DNA from: Bacillota bacterium
GTDB taxonomy: Bacteria > Bacillota > Clostridia > Christensenellales > CAG-138
Assembly: GCA_023396535.1 (NCBI GenBank)
Contig: JAEWWD010000096.1
Coordinates: 1 to 13,197, forward strand
DNA length: 13,197 bases
Direction of reading: 5' to 3'
Shown: one piece after another, positions 1 through 6,155 of the stretch
Numbering within the stretch: the first letter of the stretch is position 1
Layout of the letters: every line of letters starts with the position of its first letter
Notes under the pieces: generated by a model
The model's input: the letters and a program-made list of their open reading frames with translations, nothing else
What the model was told of the DNA's origin: nothing
The model's database searches: none
Program-made: the position numbers and the translations under genes

Positions 1-81
1 TACGGCGAACGCGAAGTTCCGCCATATCTCCTTCCGGTATGTTTTAATGATGGTCCGTTCGATCTCCTGCAGCCTGTCCAT
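1..81 (-). CDS. 5' end of TtcA-like PP-loop ATPase gene (partial)
   Basis: Leftward reading frame that runs off the left edge, so only 27 codons are visible. It starts at an ATG (79-81), with GGGAG about 9 nt upstream on the minus strand. The N-terminus contains LQEIERTIIKTYRKEIW, which I recognise as the usual N-terminal helix of clostridial TtcA-like tRNA 2-thiolation/PP-loop proteins, just before the SGGKDS nucleotide-binding loop. That loop would lie outside the window, so neither the catalytic motif nor the Fe-S cysteines can be seen. In the family, these enzymes adenylate a tRNA base and transfer sulfur to it. The assignment rests on the N-terminal helix alone; another PP-loop subfamily is possible. 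Confidence 0.65.
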   Translation of the reverse strand, partial: MDRLQEIERTIIKTYRKEIWRNFAFAV

Positions 82-111
82 GTTCAAAATCTCCCATTCA
101 TAATCTATAAC

Positions 112-140
112 AGTATACCGGCCCCACCTGGCGTTGTACA
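112..140 (-). promoter_or_regulatory. Promoter for the TtcA-like gene
   Basis: On the minus strand, TGTACA (135-140, 4/6 to the -35 consensus) and TATACT (112-117, 5/6 to the -10) are separated by 17 nt. The predicted start point lies about 25-30 nt before the ATG at 81, giving a short leader. Inferred from sequence match only. Confidence 0.5.
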
Positions 141-348
141 GAGGGGATAGCAGGTGAAACAGGCCCGGACGGCTGAAAGGCGGGCTGCGCGCAACCGGCT
201 CAATATTCTGTTACCGGGGGCGGGTGTGGCTCGCGGCCTCATACAGTATATCGCCTGTCAGGGGCAGGGAAACAGTGTGTTGCCGCCAAACCTAAAATGA
301 CAATTGTAATAGCATCGAACCTCTTTGTATACGGCATGATATATTAGC
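141..348. other. Intergenic stretch, no gene seen
   Basis: Between the leftward TtcA-like promoter and the rightward DUF2087 promoter there is about 200 bp without a credible ORF, RNA gene or strong hairpin. The left two-thirds are GC-rich. The last 60 bp before the -35 become AT-rich, as is common upstream of a strong sigma-A promoter. I see nothing else in it. Confidence 0.6.
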
Positions 349-376
349 TTGACATATTTTATGTCAGTGATATAAT
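349..376 (+). promoter_or_regulatory. Consensus sigma-A promoter of the DUF2087-XRE-GIY-YIG operon
   Basis: TTGACA (349-354) and TATAAT (371-376) both match the consensus perfectly and are 16 bp apart. The start codon at 423 follows an estimated leader of about 40 nt. A promoter this strong, overlapped by two palindromes, is typical of a gene set kept silent by a dedicated repressor. Confidence 0.85.
350..366. promoter_or_regulatory. Operator-like palindrome 1 over the -35
   Basis: Perfect inverted repeat TGACATA-TTT-TATGTCA covering most of the -35 hexamer and part of the spacer. Its half-site resembles that of the second palindrome (TGACRTA). Its placement would block RNA polymerase. The XRE protein encoded at 725-1195 is the obvious candidate ligand; that pairing is inference. 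Confidence 0.65.
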
Positions 377-392
377 GACGTAAAATACGTCG
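376..392. promoter_or_regulatory. Operator-like palindrome 2 just after the -10
   Basis: Inverted repeat TGACGTA-AAA-TACGTC(g), perfect over six base pairs per arm with one mismatch at the outermost position. It begins on the last base of the -10 and covers the expected start point. Its centre (384) is 26 bp from that of palindrome 1 (358). The two share the pattern TGACRTA-N3-TAYGTC. Confidence 0.65.
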
Positions 393-422
393 TTTTTATT
401 CGCGAAGGCGAAGAGGAGAATC

Positions 423-701
423 ATGCAAAGCATCAAGCAATTTCTGGATGAAGAGGGTAAGGTCAGGCAATTGCCCGTCAGGCGCGGGGCGCGCGTTGCC
501 GTGCTGCGCTATCTGTACGAACAGATTGAGGACAGGGACTATACGGAGCGTGAAATCAGCGCGCTTCTGAGCTCGCTGCACACCTTCAACGATTATTTTC
601 TGGTACGCCGCGAACTGGTGGACGAGGGCTTCCTGCTGCGCGTGCCGGATGGCAGCCGTTACTGGAAAAATCCAGACGCCTTGGGCAGTGAAGAAAATTA
701 A
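423..701 (+). CDS. DUF2087 domain protein
   Basis: 92-aa protein that is essentially one DUF2087 domain. Visible features of the family are the basic stretch and helix at residues 16-35 (LPVRRGARVAVLRYLYEQ), YTEREIS (40-46), the LVRRELVDEGFLLR helix-turn (60-73), and a closing RYW (79-81). DUF2087 has a winged-helix-like layout and is often fused to or encoded with transcriptional regulators, but its molecular role is not established. The start is an ATG preceded by GAGGAG at 4-nt spacing. It is the first gene of a three-gene operon, 23 nt before the XRE gene. It may bind DNA or work with the XRE protein; function beyond the domain name is unknown. Confidence 0.85.
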   Translation: MQSIKQFLDEEGKVRQLPVRRGARVAVLRYLYEQIEDRDYTEREISALLSSLHTFNDYFLVRRELVDEGFLLRVPDGSRYWKNPDALGSEEN

Positions 702-724
702 TCTGGCGGCGAAAGGAGATTTGT

Positions 725-1195
725 ATGGCAGGCGCAGGCAAGAAACCCGCAGACGCGTTGCGCAGGAAAACGGTGCTCGAGCATCTGGTGTTCCATGGCA
801 AACGAAACGCCATAGGTATTTGCCGGGAGCTCAATATTTCCCCGCAGCAGTTCACGGATTGGATCAAGGGAAGGCGGCCCATCCCGGCGGACCGGCTCCG
901 CGTGCTCGCCGCCTATTTTTCGGTGCCGCCGGAGATCATCGCCGATGAAGGGCGGCATGCGCGGGAGTTGACGCAAACGCTGCAAGCGGAGCTTGAAATG
1001 CGCTCCCTTCACGCGCTGCGCGCACGCTGCGCCGCGGGCGAGTGCGAGGCCATTGAAGAGGAAATGCGCGAGTTGGAGCGCAAATTGGTGCTGCAGAAAA
1101 GGGCCGAGCGGTTTGAACGCATTCTCGGTCGGGCGGATGAAACGCTCCTTGCCGCTATTGACGGCATGCTGGACAAACTGGAAAGTGAATACTGA
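725..1195 (+). CDS. XRE-family helix-turn-helix regulator with coiled-coil tail
   Basis: 156-aa protein. Residues about 28-72 form a Cro/CI-type HTH: GICRELNISPQQFTDWIKG (31-49) is the HTH core, followed by PADRLRVLAAYFSVPPEII, the usual closing helix of XRE domains. Residues about 75-135 are highly charged, rich in Glu, Arg and Leu, and predicted to be a long helix or coiled coil (ECEAIEEEMRELERKL), so it probably dimerises. No ligand domain or protease-like C-terminus is visible. The start ATG has AAAGGAG at about 7-nt spacing. It is the middle gene of the operon and the likely regulator acting on the two palindromes at 350-366 and 376-392. Confidence 0.8.
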   Translation: MAGAGKKPADALRRKTVLEHLVFHGKRNAIGICRELNISPQQFTDWIKGRRPIPADRLRVLAAYFSVPPEIIADEGRHARELTQTLQAELEMRSLHALRARCAAGECEAIEEEMRELERKLVLQKRAERFERILGRADETLLAAIDGMLDKLESEY

Positions 1196-1214
1196 CGGAT
1201 AGGATGGAAGATAT

Positions 1215-1574
1215 ATGGCAAACAAACCGGACAGGCGCGCAATCATTCGCGCCTATAAGGAAATGGACGATATAGGCGGCGTTTACCGTTATGTCAATAC
1301 GAAAACGGGCTGGAAGAGCGCGCCGCAGGCGACTCCCAACCTGAAAGGGCAGAAAAGCAAACTGGAATTCGCGAAAGTTATGAAGATCGGTCAGGATTCA
1401 TCCGCGGACCCGTTCATGGATCGCGAGCTGCAGGAGCAATGGAAGGAATACGGCTGCGAGTGCTTCGAATTGGAGGTTCTCGAAACGCTCAAACGACAGC
1501 CGGAGCAGACTACAAAGGAATTCCGTGAGGATCTTGTGCAGCTTCTTTCGCTGTGGCGGGAAAAGGAAGAATAG
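1215..1574 (+). CDS. Degenerate GIY-YIG nuclease family protein
   Basis: 119-aa protein resembling a Bacillota branch of GIY-YIG proteins. GGVYRYVNTKTG (21-32) corresponds to the first GIY strand and its Tyr is kept. PNLKGQKSKLEF (41-52) aligns with the helix that normally carries the catalytic Arg, here Lys. WKEYGCECFELEVLETL (76-92) holds the conserved Glu region, and the tail KEFREDLVQLLSLWRE is typical of the branch. The second motif (YIG) is absent, replaced around residues 33-38 by WKSAPQ. Cleavage activity is therefore doubtful; a binding role is possible. It is the third gene of the operon, 19 nt after the XRE stop. Its last 65 bp overlap the end of the convergent diguanylate cyclase gene. 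Confidence 0.7.
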   Translation: MANKPDRRAIIRAYKEMDDIGGVYRYVNTKTGWKSAPQATPNLKGQKSKLEFAKVMKIGQDSSADPFMDRELQEQWKEYGCECFELEVLETLKRQPEQTTKEFREDLVQLLSLWREKEE

Positions 1575-2829
1575 GCTCCGGACGGCCTGAAGGGGTTGCT
1601 TCCCCCGCAGGGGCTATCCGGATGCAGTTGCGGCCGGAGGATTTTGCTTCATACAGCGCCCTGTCCGCAAGCTCAATGCAGCGGCTGACATCCTCCCTGC
1701 CGCGTATGGACAGGCTGCAAATGCCGCAGCTTATGGTTACTTTGGCGGCGGCCTTGCCGAAGGAAGAGCCGGACAAGAAAAGTATCCGCTGGCGTATATT
1801 TTCCGCAATACTTGTAAACTCCGGTTCATCCGCCGAAAAGGAGGCAATCAGGAACTCGTCCCCGCCCCACCGGACAAACGCATCCTCGGATTTGCGCAGC
1901 TCGGCGCGGATTTGCCCGGAAATCTGCACAAGAAGCCTGTCGCCCGCGGTGTGCCCGTTGAGGTCGTTGTATTGCTTGAAATGGTCGACGTCCAGCATGA
2001 TGATGGAAAGACGCGAACCCTGCGTTTGGGTCTCCAGCGCCGTGCTTACATAATCCCGAAAGCGCCTGCGATTGCAGGCGCCCGTCAGCTCGTCGTATTG
2101 CGAGAGCATCCTGAGTCGGCCGTTTGCCTGTTCAAGCCGCATGGTCATGAGCTCGTTCTGGCGCATCTGCCGTTCCAGCATGCTGTTGGCCCGCTCAAGC
2201 AGCGTGTGCGCCGTATAATCGCTGCAGTATTTGCGGAAGGAGATTCGGGACATAATCCAGCACGCCGCAAAGAAGAACAGGAGATTCGCGTAATTTCCAA
2301 GCAGTATATCCTTAGAGGGCTGAAAGTGCGGCAGCCCGATGGCCAGTACGATTGCCGGGATATAAGACAGTATCAGCAGTTCCCTGTCGTCAATCAAAAA
2401 CGTGATGGAACATACCATTGTGCCCACCATATACATCGTAATCTGCCCGTACATGGGCTGCGTCAATACGGAAACCACGCTGCACCAGGTCGCAAACAGT
2501 ACCAGATACACCAGTATCCATCTGTGGACCTGCCGCACTTCCTCTTCGGTCAGGTGATCCAGCGTTTTGAGCTTTTGCGTAAGTAACAGATACGCGGTAT
2601 TGAGCACTATCAGAAGCGCATATATAGATAAATAGGTAAAAAAGGCATACTGTTCGCTCAATTTGAGCGATGCGGCGCCAATGTTGAGCAGCCCGTAAAA
2701 AAACACGCTGAACACGGAGGCGGCTGCAAGCACTCTGCCCCGTTTGATATTGTCCTCCGTCATGCGTTTTTTCAGGCCCGGCAGCATATCCGGGGCGATA
2801 TCCCGTGAAATTGAGCTGAGCAGTTTCAT
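1510..2829 (-). CDS. Membrane-bound diguanylate cyclase (GGDEF)
   Basis: 439-aa protein. About six hydrophobic segments (roughly 33-55, 62-83, 103-122, 128-145, 150-166, 178-197) form a membrane sensor part. A coiled-coil linker (about 205-245) leads to a GGDEF domain that opens with DELTG (246-250) and has the intact active-site motif GGDEF at 322-326 and a standard end near NCIRI (401-405). It should make cyclic di-GMP from two GTP. The inhibitory I-site is not canonical: the tetrad five residues before GGDEF is KSED, not RxxD. A Pro-rich tail of about 35 residues after the domain is encoded in the region overlapping the GIY-YIG gene. The ribosome binding site (GGGTGA) is weak. There is no EAL domain or partner nearby, and the signal sensed is unknown. 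Confidence 0.92.
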   Translation of the reverse strand: MKLLSSISRDIAPDMLPGLKKRMTEDNIKRGRVLAAASVFSVFFYGLLNIGAASLKLSEQYAFFTYLSIYALLIVLNTAYLLLTQKLKTLDHLTEEEVRQVHRWILVYLVLFATWCSVVSVLTQPMYGQITMYMVGTMVCSITFLIDDRELLILSYIPAIVLAIGLPHFQPSKDILLGNYANLLFFFAACWIMSRISFRKYCSDYTAHTLLERANSMLERQMRQNELMTMRLEQANGRLRMLSQYDELTGACNRRRFRDYVSTALETQTQGSRLSIIMLDVDHFKQYNDLNGHTAGDRLLVQISGQIRAELRKSEDAFVRWGGDEFLIASFSADEPEFTSIAENIRQRILFLSGSSFGKAAAKVTISCGICSLSIRGREDVSRCIELADRALYEAKSSGRNCIRIAPAGEATPSGRPEPILPFPATAKEAAQDPHGIPL

Positions 2830-2844
2830 TTTTCACCCACAGTT

Positions 2845-2862
2845 CGTACTGAATAAAGTACG
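2845..2862. promoter_or_regulatory. Inverted repeat in the 5' leader of the diguanylate cyclase gene
   Basis: Six-base perfect arms CGTACT and AGTACG with a 6-bp spacer lie 16-33 bp upstream of the cyclase start codon. An AATAAT (-10-like, minus strand, 2865-2870) adjoins it on the upstream side, though I see no good -35 at the right distance. It could be an operator or a small leader hairpin; weak support. Confidence 0.35.
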
Positions 2863-2952
2863 GTATTATTCCTATCGGCAGAAAAAGCGAACGGTTTATA
2901 GCTAACTTCCAGATTTCTTCCGGAAAAGGACGCGAGTCTTGATAAAAGGAGG

Positions 2953-2992
2953 GCTCCGGAATTTCCGGGGCTGAACGGAGCGGCGTTTTTTT
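2953..2992 (+). terminator. Orphan hairpin followed by a T-run
   Basis: Arms GCTCCG (2953-2958) and CGGAGC (2976-2981) enclose a loop that itself contains the palindrome CCGGAA-T-TTCCGG (2956-2968, an alternative fold). GGCG and seven Ts follow. The shape is terminator-like but the stem is short and separated from the Ts by four bases. No rightward gene lies upstream, since the diguanylate cyclase diverges, so it may end an unannotated short transcript or be a relic. The rest of the gene-free stretch 2863-3057 shows nothing I can name. Confidence 0.35.
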
Positions 2993-3057
2993 GGCTTTGC
3001 GCTTAGCGGCTCAAAAGATATTCACCCCTGTCGCGCGGGTTCAGATGTTTCATATAA

Positions 3058-3104
3058 TATTGAAAAACAATAAAGTATTATTGAAAAACAATAATTTTAT
3101 ATTG
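3058..3104 (+). repeat. Operator array: dyads at 21-bp intervals before the flavoprotein promoter
   Basis: TATTGAAAAACAATA occurs at 3058-3072 and again at 3079-3093, exactly 21 bp apart; each copy is itself a dyad (TATTG-N5-CAATA). A third TATTG half-site begins at 3100, again 21 bp on, and overlaps the -35. Two helical turns between sites place bound proteins on the same face of the DNA, next to RNA polymerase. This fits a regulator (activator or repressor) of the gene at 3154. No regulator gene is adjacent, so the protein is unknown. Confidence 0.7.
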
Positions 3105-3130
3105 ACAAACGGCATAACGTACTTTATGAT
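3102..3130 (+). promoter_or_regulatory. Sigma-A promoter of the flavoprotein gene
   Basis: TTGACA (3102-3107, perfect) and TATGAT (3125-3130, 5/6) are separated by 17 bp. The predicted start is about 15 nt before the AAAGGAGG ribosome binding site. The -35 overlaps the third repeat of the 21-bp array. Confidence 0.8.
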
Positions 3131-3153
3131 ACCGCATAAAGGAGGCTTGCTTC

Positions 3154-4215
3154 ATGTATGATGTTGCCATTGTAGGGTCGGGCCCCGCAGGGGCGAACCT
3201 CGCGCGATTAATTGCCAACAAATATAAGGTTTTATTGCTGGATAAACGGGACCTGGGAAATGAGAATCCTAAAAACCTTGCAAATAAATGCTGTGGAGGG
3301 TTGTTGGCGCCTGACGCTCAGAAAATGATTGCAAAGCTGGGTTTATGGCTGCCGAAGGATATTCTGGTTAACCCGCAACTTTTTGCTGTAAGAGCCATTG
3401 ATCTTACCAACAACATGGAAAGGCTGTATCAGAGATTCTACTTTAATATGGACAGGGAGAAATTCGACAGATGGCTGGTCTCCATACTTCCGGCCGGCGT
3501 TGATAAAAAATTCAACTCCTTCTTTAAGAACTTTACTGAAATACCGGGAGGATATGAGATCAGGTATGTTCATGATAAACAGGAACTATCCGCAAAGACA
3601 AGGATTATCGTAGGCGCTGACGGCGCCGATTCGTGTTTAAGGAAGTTGATCGGTAAAGATAGAAATGTTCCTGAAACGTACATCTCCATTCAGGAATGGT
3701 TTACATATCCCTGTCATATCCCTTATTTCACAGCGATCTTCGATGAGGAGATCAGCGACTTCTATTCCTGGATCATACCCAAGGAAAACTGTTTGGTATT
3801 AGGGTCAGCCCTCAGACCTGAGGCGAATGCGCGGGAGAAGTTTGCTGTTTTGAAAGCGAAATTAACGCGGTTAGGCTTCCATTTTGATCATAAAATCAAA
3901 ACAGAGGGCGCATATATCTATAGGCCCAGGAAAGCATCGCAGTTTTGTGCGGGAAGATATGGCGTAGCCCTGATCGGGGAAGCTGCCGGGGCTATCAGCC
4001 CCAGTTCCGCGGAAGGGATCAGCTATGCATTAAAAAGCTCTCTATACCTGGCTGAGTGTCTTGAAGAAGGAATAGACGGATTTATGGACAGATATAAACG
4101 AAAGGCAATGGATATCAGGTTGAATCTGCTCATGAAAAACCTGAAATCCCCAGCCATGTACCATCCGTTTCTGAGGCAGTTAGCCATGAAATCAGGTCTA
4201 AAGAGCATCCGATAA
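3154..4215 (+). CDS. FAD-dependent oxidoreductase, geranylgeranyl reductase/CbrA-like
   Basis: 353-aa flavoprotein with the expected order of FAD motifs. The dinucleotide loop GSGPAG is at 8-13, an acidic end of beta-2 at Asp30 (LLDK), CCGGLL at 46-51 (a cysteine-glycine signature of the geranylgeranyl reductase family), GADGAD at 154-159, and GEAAGAISPSSAEG at 275-288, which binds the FAD phosphate/ribityl part. Members reduce isoprenoid chains or act as lipid-linked flavoenzymes; E. coli CbrA is a similar length (about 354 aa). The substrate cannot be named. AAAGGAGG lies before the ATG. Its base composition is lower in GC than the neighbours (line 3361-3420 is 24/60 G+C by hand count), suggesting horizontal gain. 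It is transcribed alone from its own regulated promoter. Confidence 0.82.
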   Translation: MYDVAIVGSGPAGANLARLIANKYKVLLLDKRDLGNENPKNLANKCCGGLLAPDAQKMIAKLGLWLPKDILVNPQLFAVRAIDLTNNMERLYQRFYFNMDREKFDRWLVSILPAGVDKKFNSFFKNFTEIPGGYEIRYVHDKQELSAKTRIIVGADGADSCLRKLIGKDRNVPETYISIQEWFTYPCHIPYFTAIFDEEISDFYSWIIPKENCLVLGSALRPEANAREKFAVLKAKLTRLGFHFDHKIKTEGAYIYRPRKASQFCAGRYGVALIGEAAGAISPSSAEGISYALKSSLYLAECLEEGIDGFMDRYKRKAMDIRLNLLMKNLKSPAMYHPFLRQLAMKSGLKSIR

Positions 4216-4283
4216 ATGAGTAATGCATGCGTATTTGAACTTGCATTAGATATATAAATAAAAAGCGCGGCGTCAGGGGATGC

Positions 4284-4312
4284 TTGCGCGCGCGGGCGGA
4301 TGTCGATATACT
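4284..4312 (+). promoter_or_regulatory. Candidate promoter for darA
   Basis: TTGCGC (4284-4289, 3/6) and TATACT (4307-4312, 5/6) are 17 bp apart. They lie in the gap after the flavoprotein gene, about 90 bp before the darA start. No terminator is clear between the flavoprotein gene and darA, so read-through is also possible. Confidence 0.4.
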
Positions 4313-4400
4313 TAATGTAAAGCATATATAAATATGTTGCTGTAATGGCGGAAGCCTGAAAATCCTCAAGGGGATATGCGATGGGAAAGGGGGAGCAGCC

Positions 4401-4730
4401 ATGAAGCTGTTGTTTGCGATCGTACAGCGGGACGACGTCAAGAACCTTACCAAAGAGCTGGTGCAGCATAACCTCAGCGTAACGCGCATTTCAAGCTCCG
4501 GCGGGGTGCTGCGCGGCGGGAACACCACGCTCATGATAGGCGTGGAAGAGGATCGCTTACCTGAAACCCTGAACATCATCAAAAGCGCCTCCTCGCGCCG
4601 CGAGGTGCTGACAACGGCGTCCTACGCGCTGCCCGGCGTCACGGCGGACAGCCTGCATTCCCCCGTGCTGATCACGGTGGGCGGGGCGACGGTGTTTGTG
4701 GTGGATGTGGAACAGTATTATAAAATCTGA
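4401..4730 (+). CDS. darA: Cyclic-di-AMP receptor, PII-like DarA/PstA
   Basis: 109-aa protein matching the length of the DarA (PstA, YaaQ) family. MKLLFAIVQ at the N-terminus, then GGVLRGGNTTLMIGV (34-48), is the signature of this PII-like fold; the GG-L-R-GNTT loop helps form the cyclic-di-AMP pocket at the trimer interface. A second family stretch reads VLITVGGATVFVVDVEQY near the C-terminus. DarA binds the second messenger, but its output partner is not settled in most species. The start ATG follows GGGGGAG at 5-nt spacing. A MATE pump gene begins 15 nt downstream and is probably co-transcribed. That hints at a link with osmotic or envelope homeostasis, which is inference. Confidence 0.92.
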   Translation: MKLLFAIVQRDDVKNLTKELVQHNLSVTRISSSGGVLRGGNTTLMIGVEEDRLPETLNIIKSASSRREVLTTASYALPGVTADSLHSPVLITVGGATVFVVDVEQYYKI

Positions 4731-4745
4731 AGTTAGAAGGATGCT

Positions 4746-6101
4746 ATGGAAACGGAGCAGTCGCTGACACGGCCGCTGTTCTCCCTGGAGTCGCTTATCC
4801 GGCTCATCGTACCCATAATGGTCGAGCAGGGGCTGGCCATGATGATAGGCCTGGCGGACGTTGTCATGATATCTGGAGTGGGCGAGGCGGCTGTATCCGG
4901 CGTTTCGCTGGTCGACTCGGTCAACAATCTGATGATACAGGTGCTGTCCGCGCTCAGTGCGGGCGGCGCGGTGGTAATAGCGCAGTATCTGGGGCGGCAG
5001 CAGGCCGAGGGCGCGCGGGAAGCGGGAAAGCAGCTCGTGGTTGTGGTCACGCTGTCCGCGATGGCGCTTGCAGCGGTATCCGCCCTGTACAACGGACATA
5101 TCCTGCGGCTGCTGTTCGGCGGCATTGAGGCGGACGTTATGAAAAACGCCCGGCTCTATTTCTATCTTTCCGCCGCGTCTTACCCGTTTCTCGCCGTGTA
5201 CAATTCCATAGCGGGCATGTTTCGCGCCATGGGCAACAGTAAGGTCGCCATGATGACGTCGATACTCATCAACTTCATCAATATTGGCGGCAACGCGCTG
5301 ACCATATACGGCTTCCACTGGGGCGTCATGGGGGCGGGCACGGCCTCGCTGCTCTCGCGCGCGGTTGCCGCGTTCGTCATGCTTCGGCTGATCAGCAGCC
5401 GCCACAACGCCGTGTGGCTGGAATTCAAGGGCAAATTCCGTTTCCATGCGGATATGATCCGCCGTATACTCAACATCGGCATACCGAGCGGCATTGAAAA
5501 CGGCATGTTCCATATAGGCAAGCTCATGACGCAGGGCATCATCGCGGGATTCGGCACCGCCGCCATCACCGCCAACGCCATAGCTGGCAGCGTGAGCAGC
5601 ATGGTCATGGTGCCCGGCTCGGCGATAGGCCTCGCCATGATCACGGTCGTCGGCCAATGCATGGGCGCGGGGGAGGACAATCAGGCGGCAGGCAATGTGA
5701 AGCGCATGCTTAGGATGGCGTATGGCGCCAAAGCCGTGCTGGGCGTGAGCGTGTATCTGCTCATGGATTGGATACTCGCCCTGTTTGGCGTCGAGGCCGT
5801 AACGGCTGAGCTGGCGCGGAATATACTCGTATCCCTGCTTGTGGCGCAGCTCCTGTTCTGGCCTACGGCGTTCCCGCTCGGGCACGCGCTGCGCGCCACG
5901 GGGGACGTGCGCTTCACCATGATCATATCGGTATCGACCATGTGGATATTCCGCGTGGGCTTCAGCTATCTGTTGGCCGTCCAGCTTCACATGGGCGTGA
6001 TCGGCGTGTGGTACGCCATGTATATCGACTGGGTGGCGCGCACAATCGCGTTCACGCTGCGCTGGCGCGGCGGAAAATGGCGCGCTATGTGCGTGATCTG
6101 A
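4746..6101 (+). CDS. MATE family efflux transporter
   Basis: 451-aa very hydrophobic protein with about twelve membrane segments in two similar halves, as expected for a multidrug and toxin extrusion carrier. The N-terminal helix with LIVPIMVEQGLAMMIGLADV and the later GIPSGIENGMF are typical MATE motifs marking the start of each half. MATE pumps export cationic or other compounds in exchange for Na+ or H+; the substrate cannot be read from the sequence. AGAAGG precedes the ATG. It lies 15 nt after darA, so the two probably form an operon. moaC starts 109 nt downstream on the same strand without a clear terminator between them. Confidence 0.92.
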   Translation: METEQSLTRPLFSLESLIRLIVPIMVEQGLAMMIGLADVVMISGVGEAAVSGVSLVDSVNNLMIQVLSALSAGGAVVIAQYLGRQQAEGAREAGKQLVVVVTLSAMALAAVSALYNGHILRLLFGGIEADVMKNARLYFYLSAASYPFLAVYNSIAGMFRAMGNSKVAMMTSILINFINIGGNALTIYGFHWGVMGAGTASLLSRAVAAFVMLRLISSRHNAVWLEFKGKFRFHADMIRRILNIGIPSGIENGMFHIGKLMTQGIIAGFGTAAITANAIAGSVSSMVMVPGSAIGLAMITVVGQCMGAGEDNQAAGNVKRMLRMAYGAKAVLGVSVYLLMDWILALFGVEAVTAELARNILVSLLVAQLLFWPTAFPLGHALRATGDVRFTMIISVSTMWIFRVGFSYLLAVQLHMGVIGVWYAMYIDWVARTIAFTLRWRGGKWRAMCVI

Positions 6102-6155
6102 CCGGCTTGCGCGACGGGCGCGGCTGTGGTATCGTTCTTCATAAGGCTTATATTT

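Noticed and set aside
698..1246. A 182-aa leftward frame opposite the XRE gene
   Set aside because: No ribosome binding site or family resemblance. It is antisense to a clear HTH protein with good start signals.
2863..3057. Searched for a cyclic-di-GMP (GEMM) or other known riboswitch near the diguanylate cyclase gene
   Set aside because: The conserved core sequences of the classes I know were not found.
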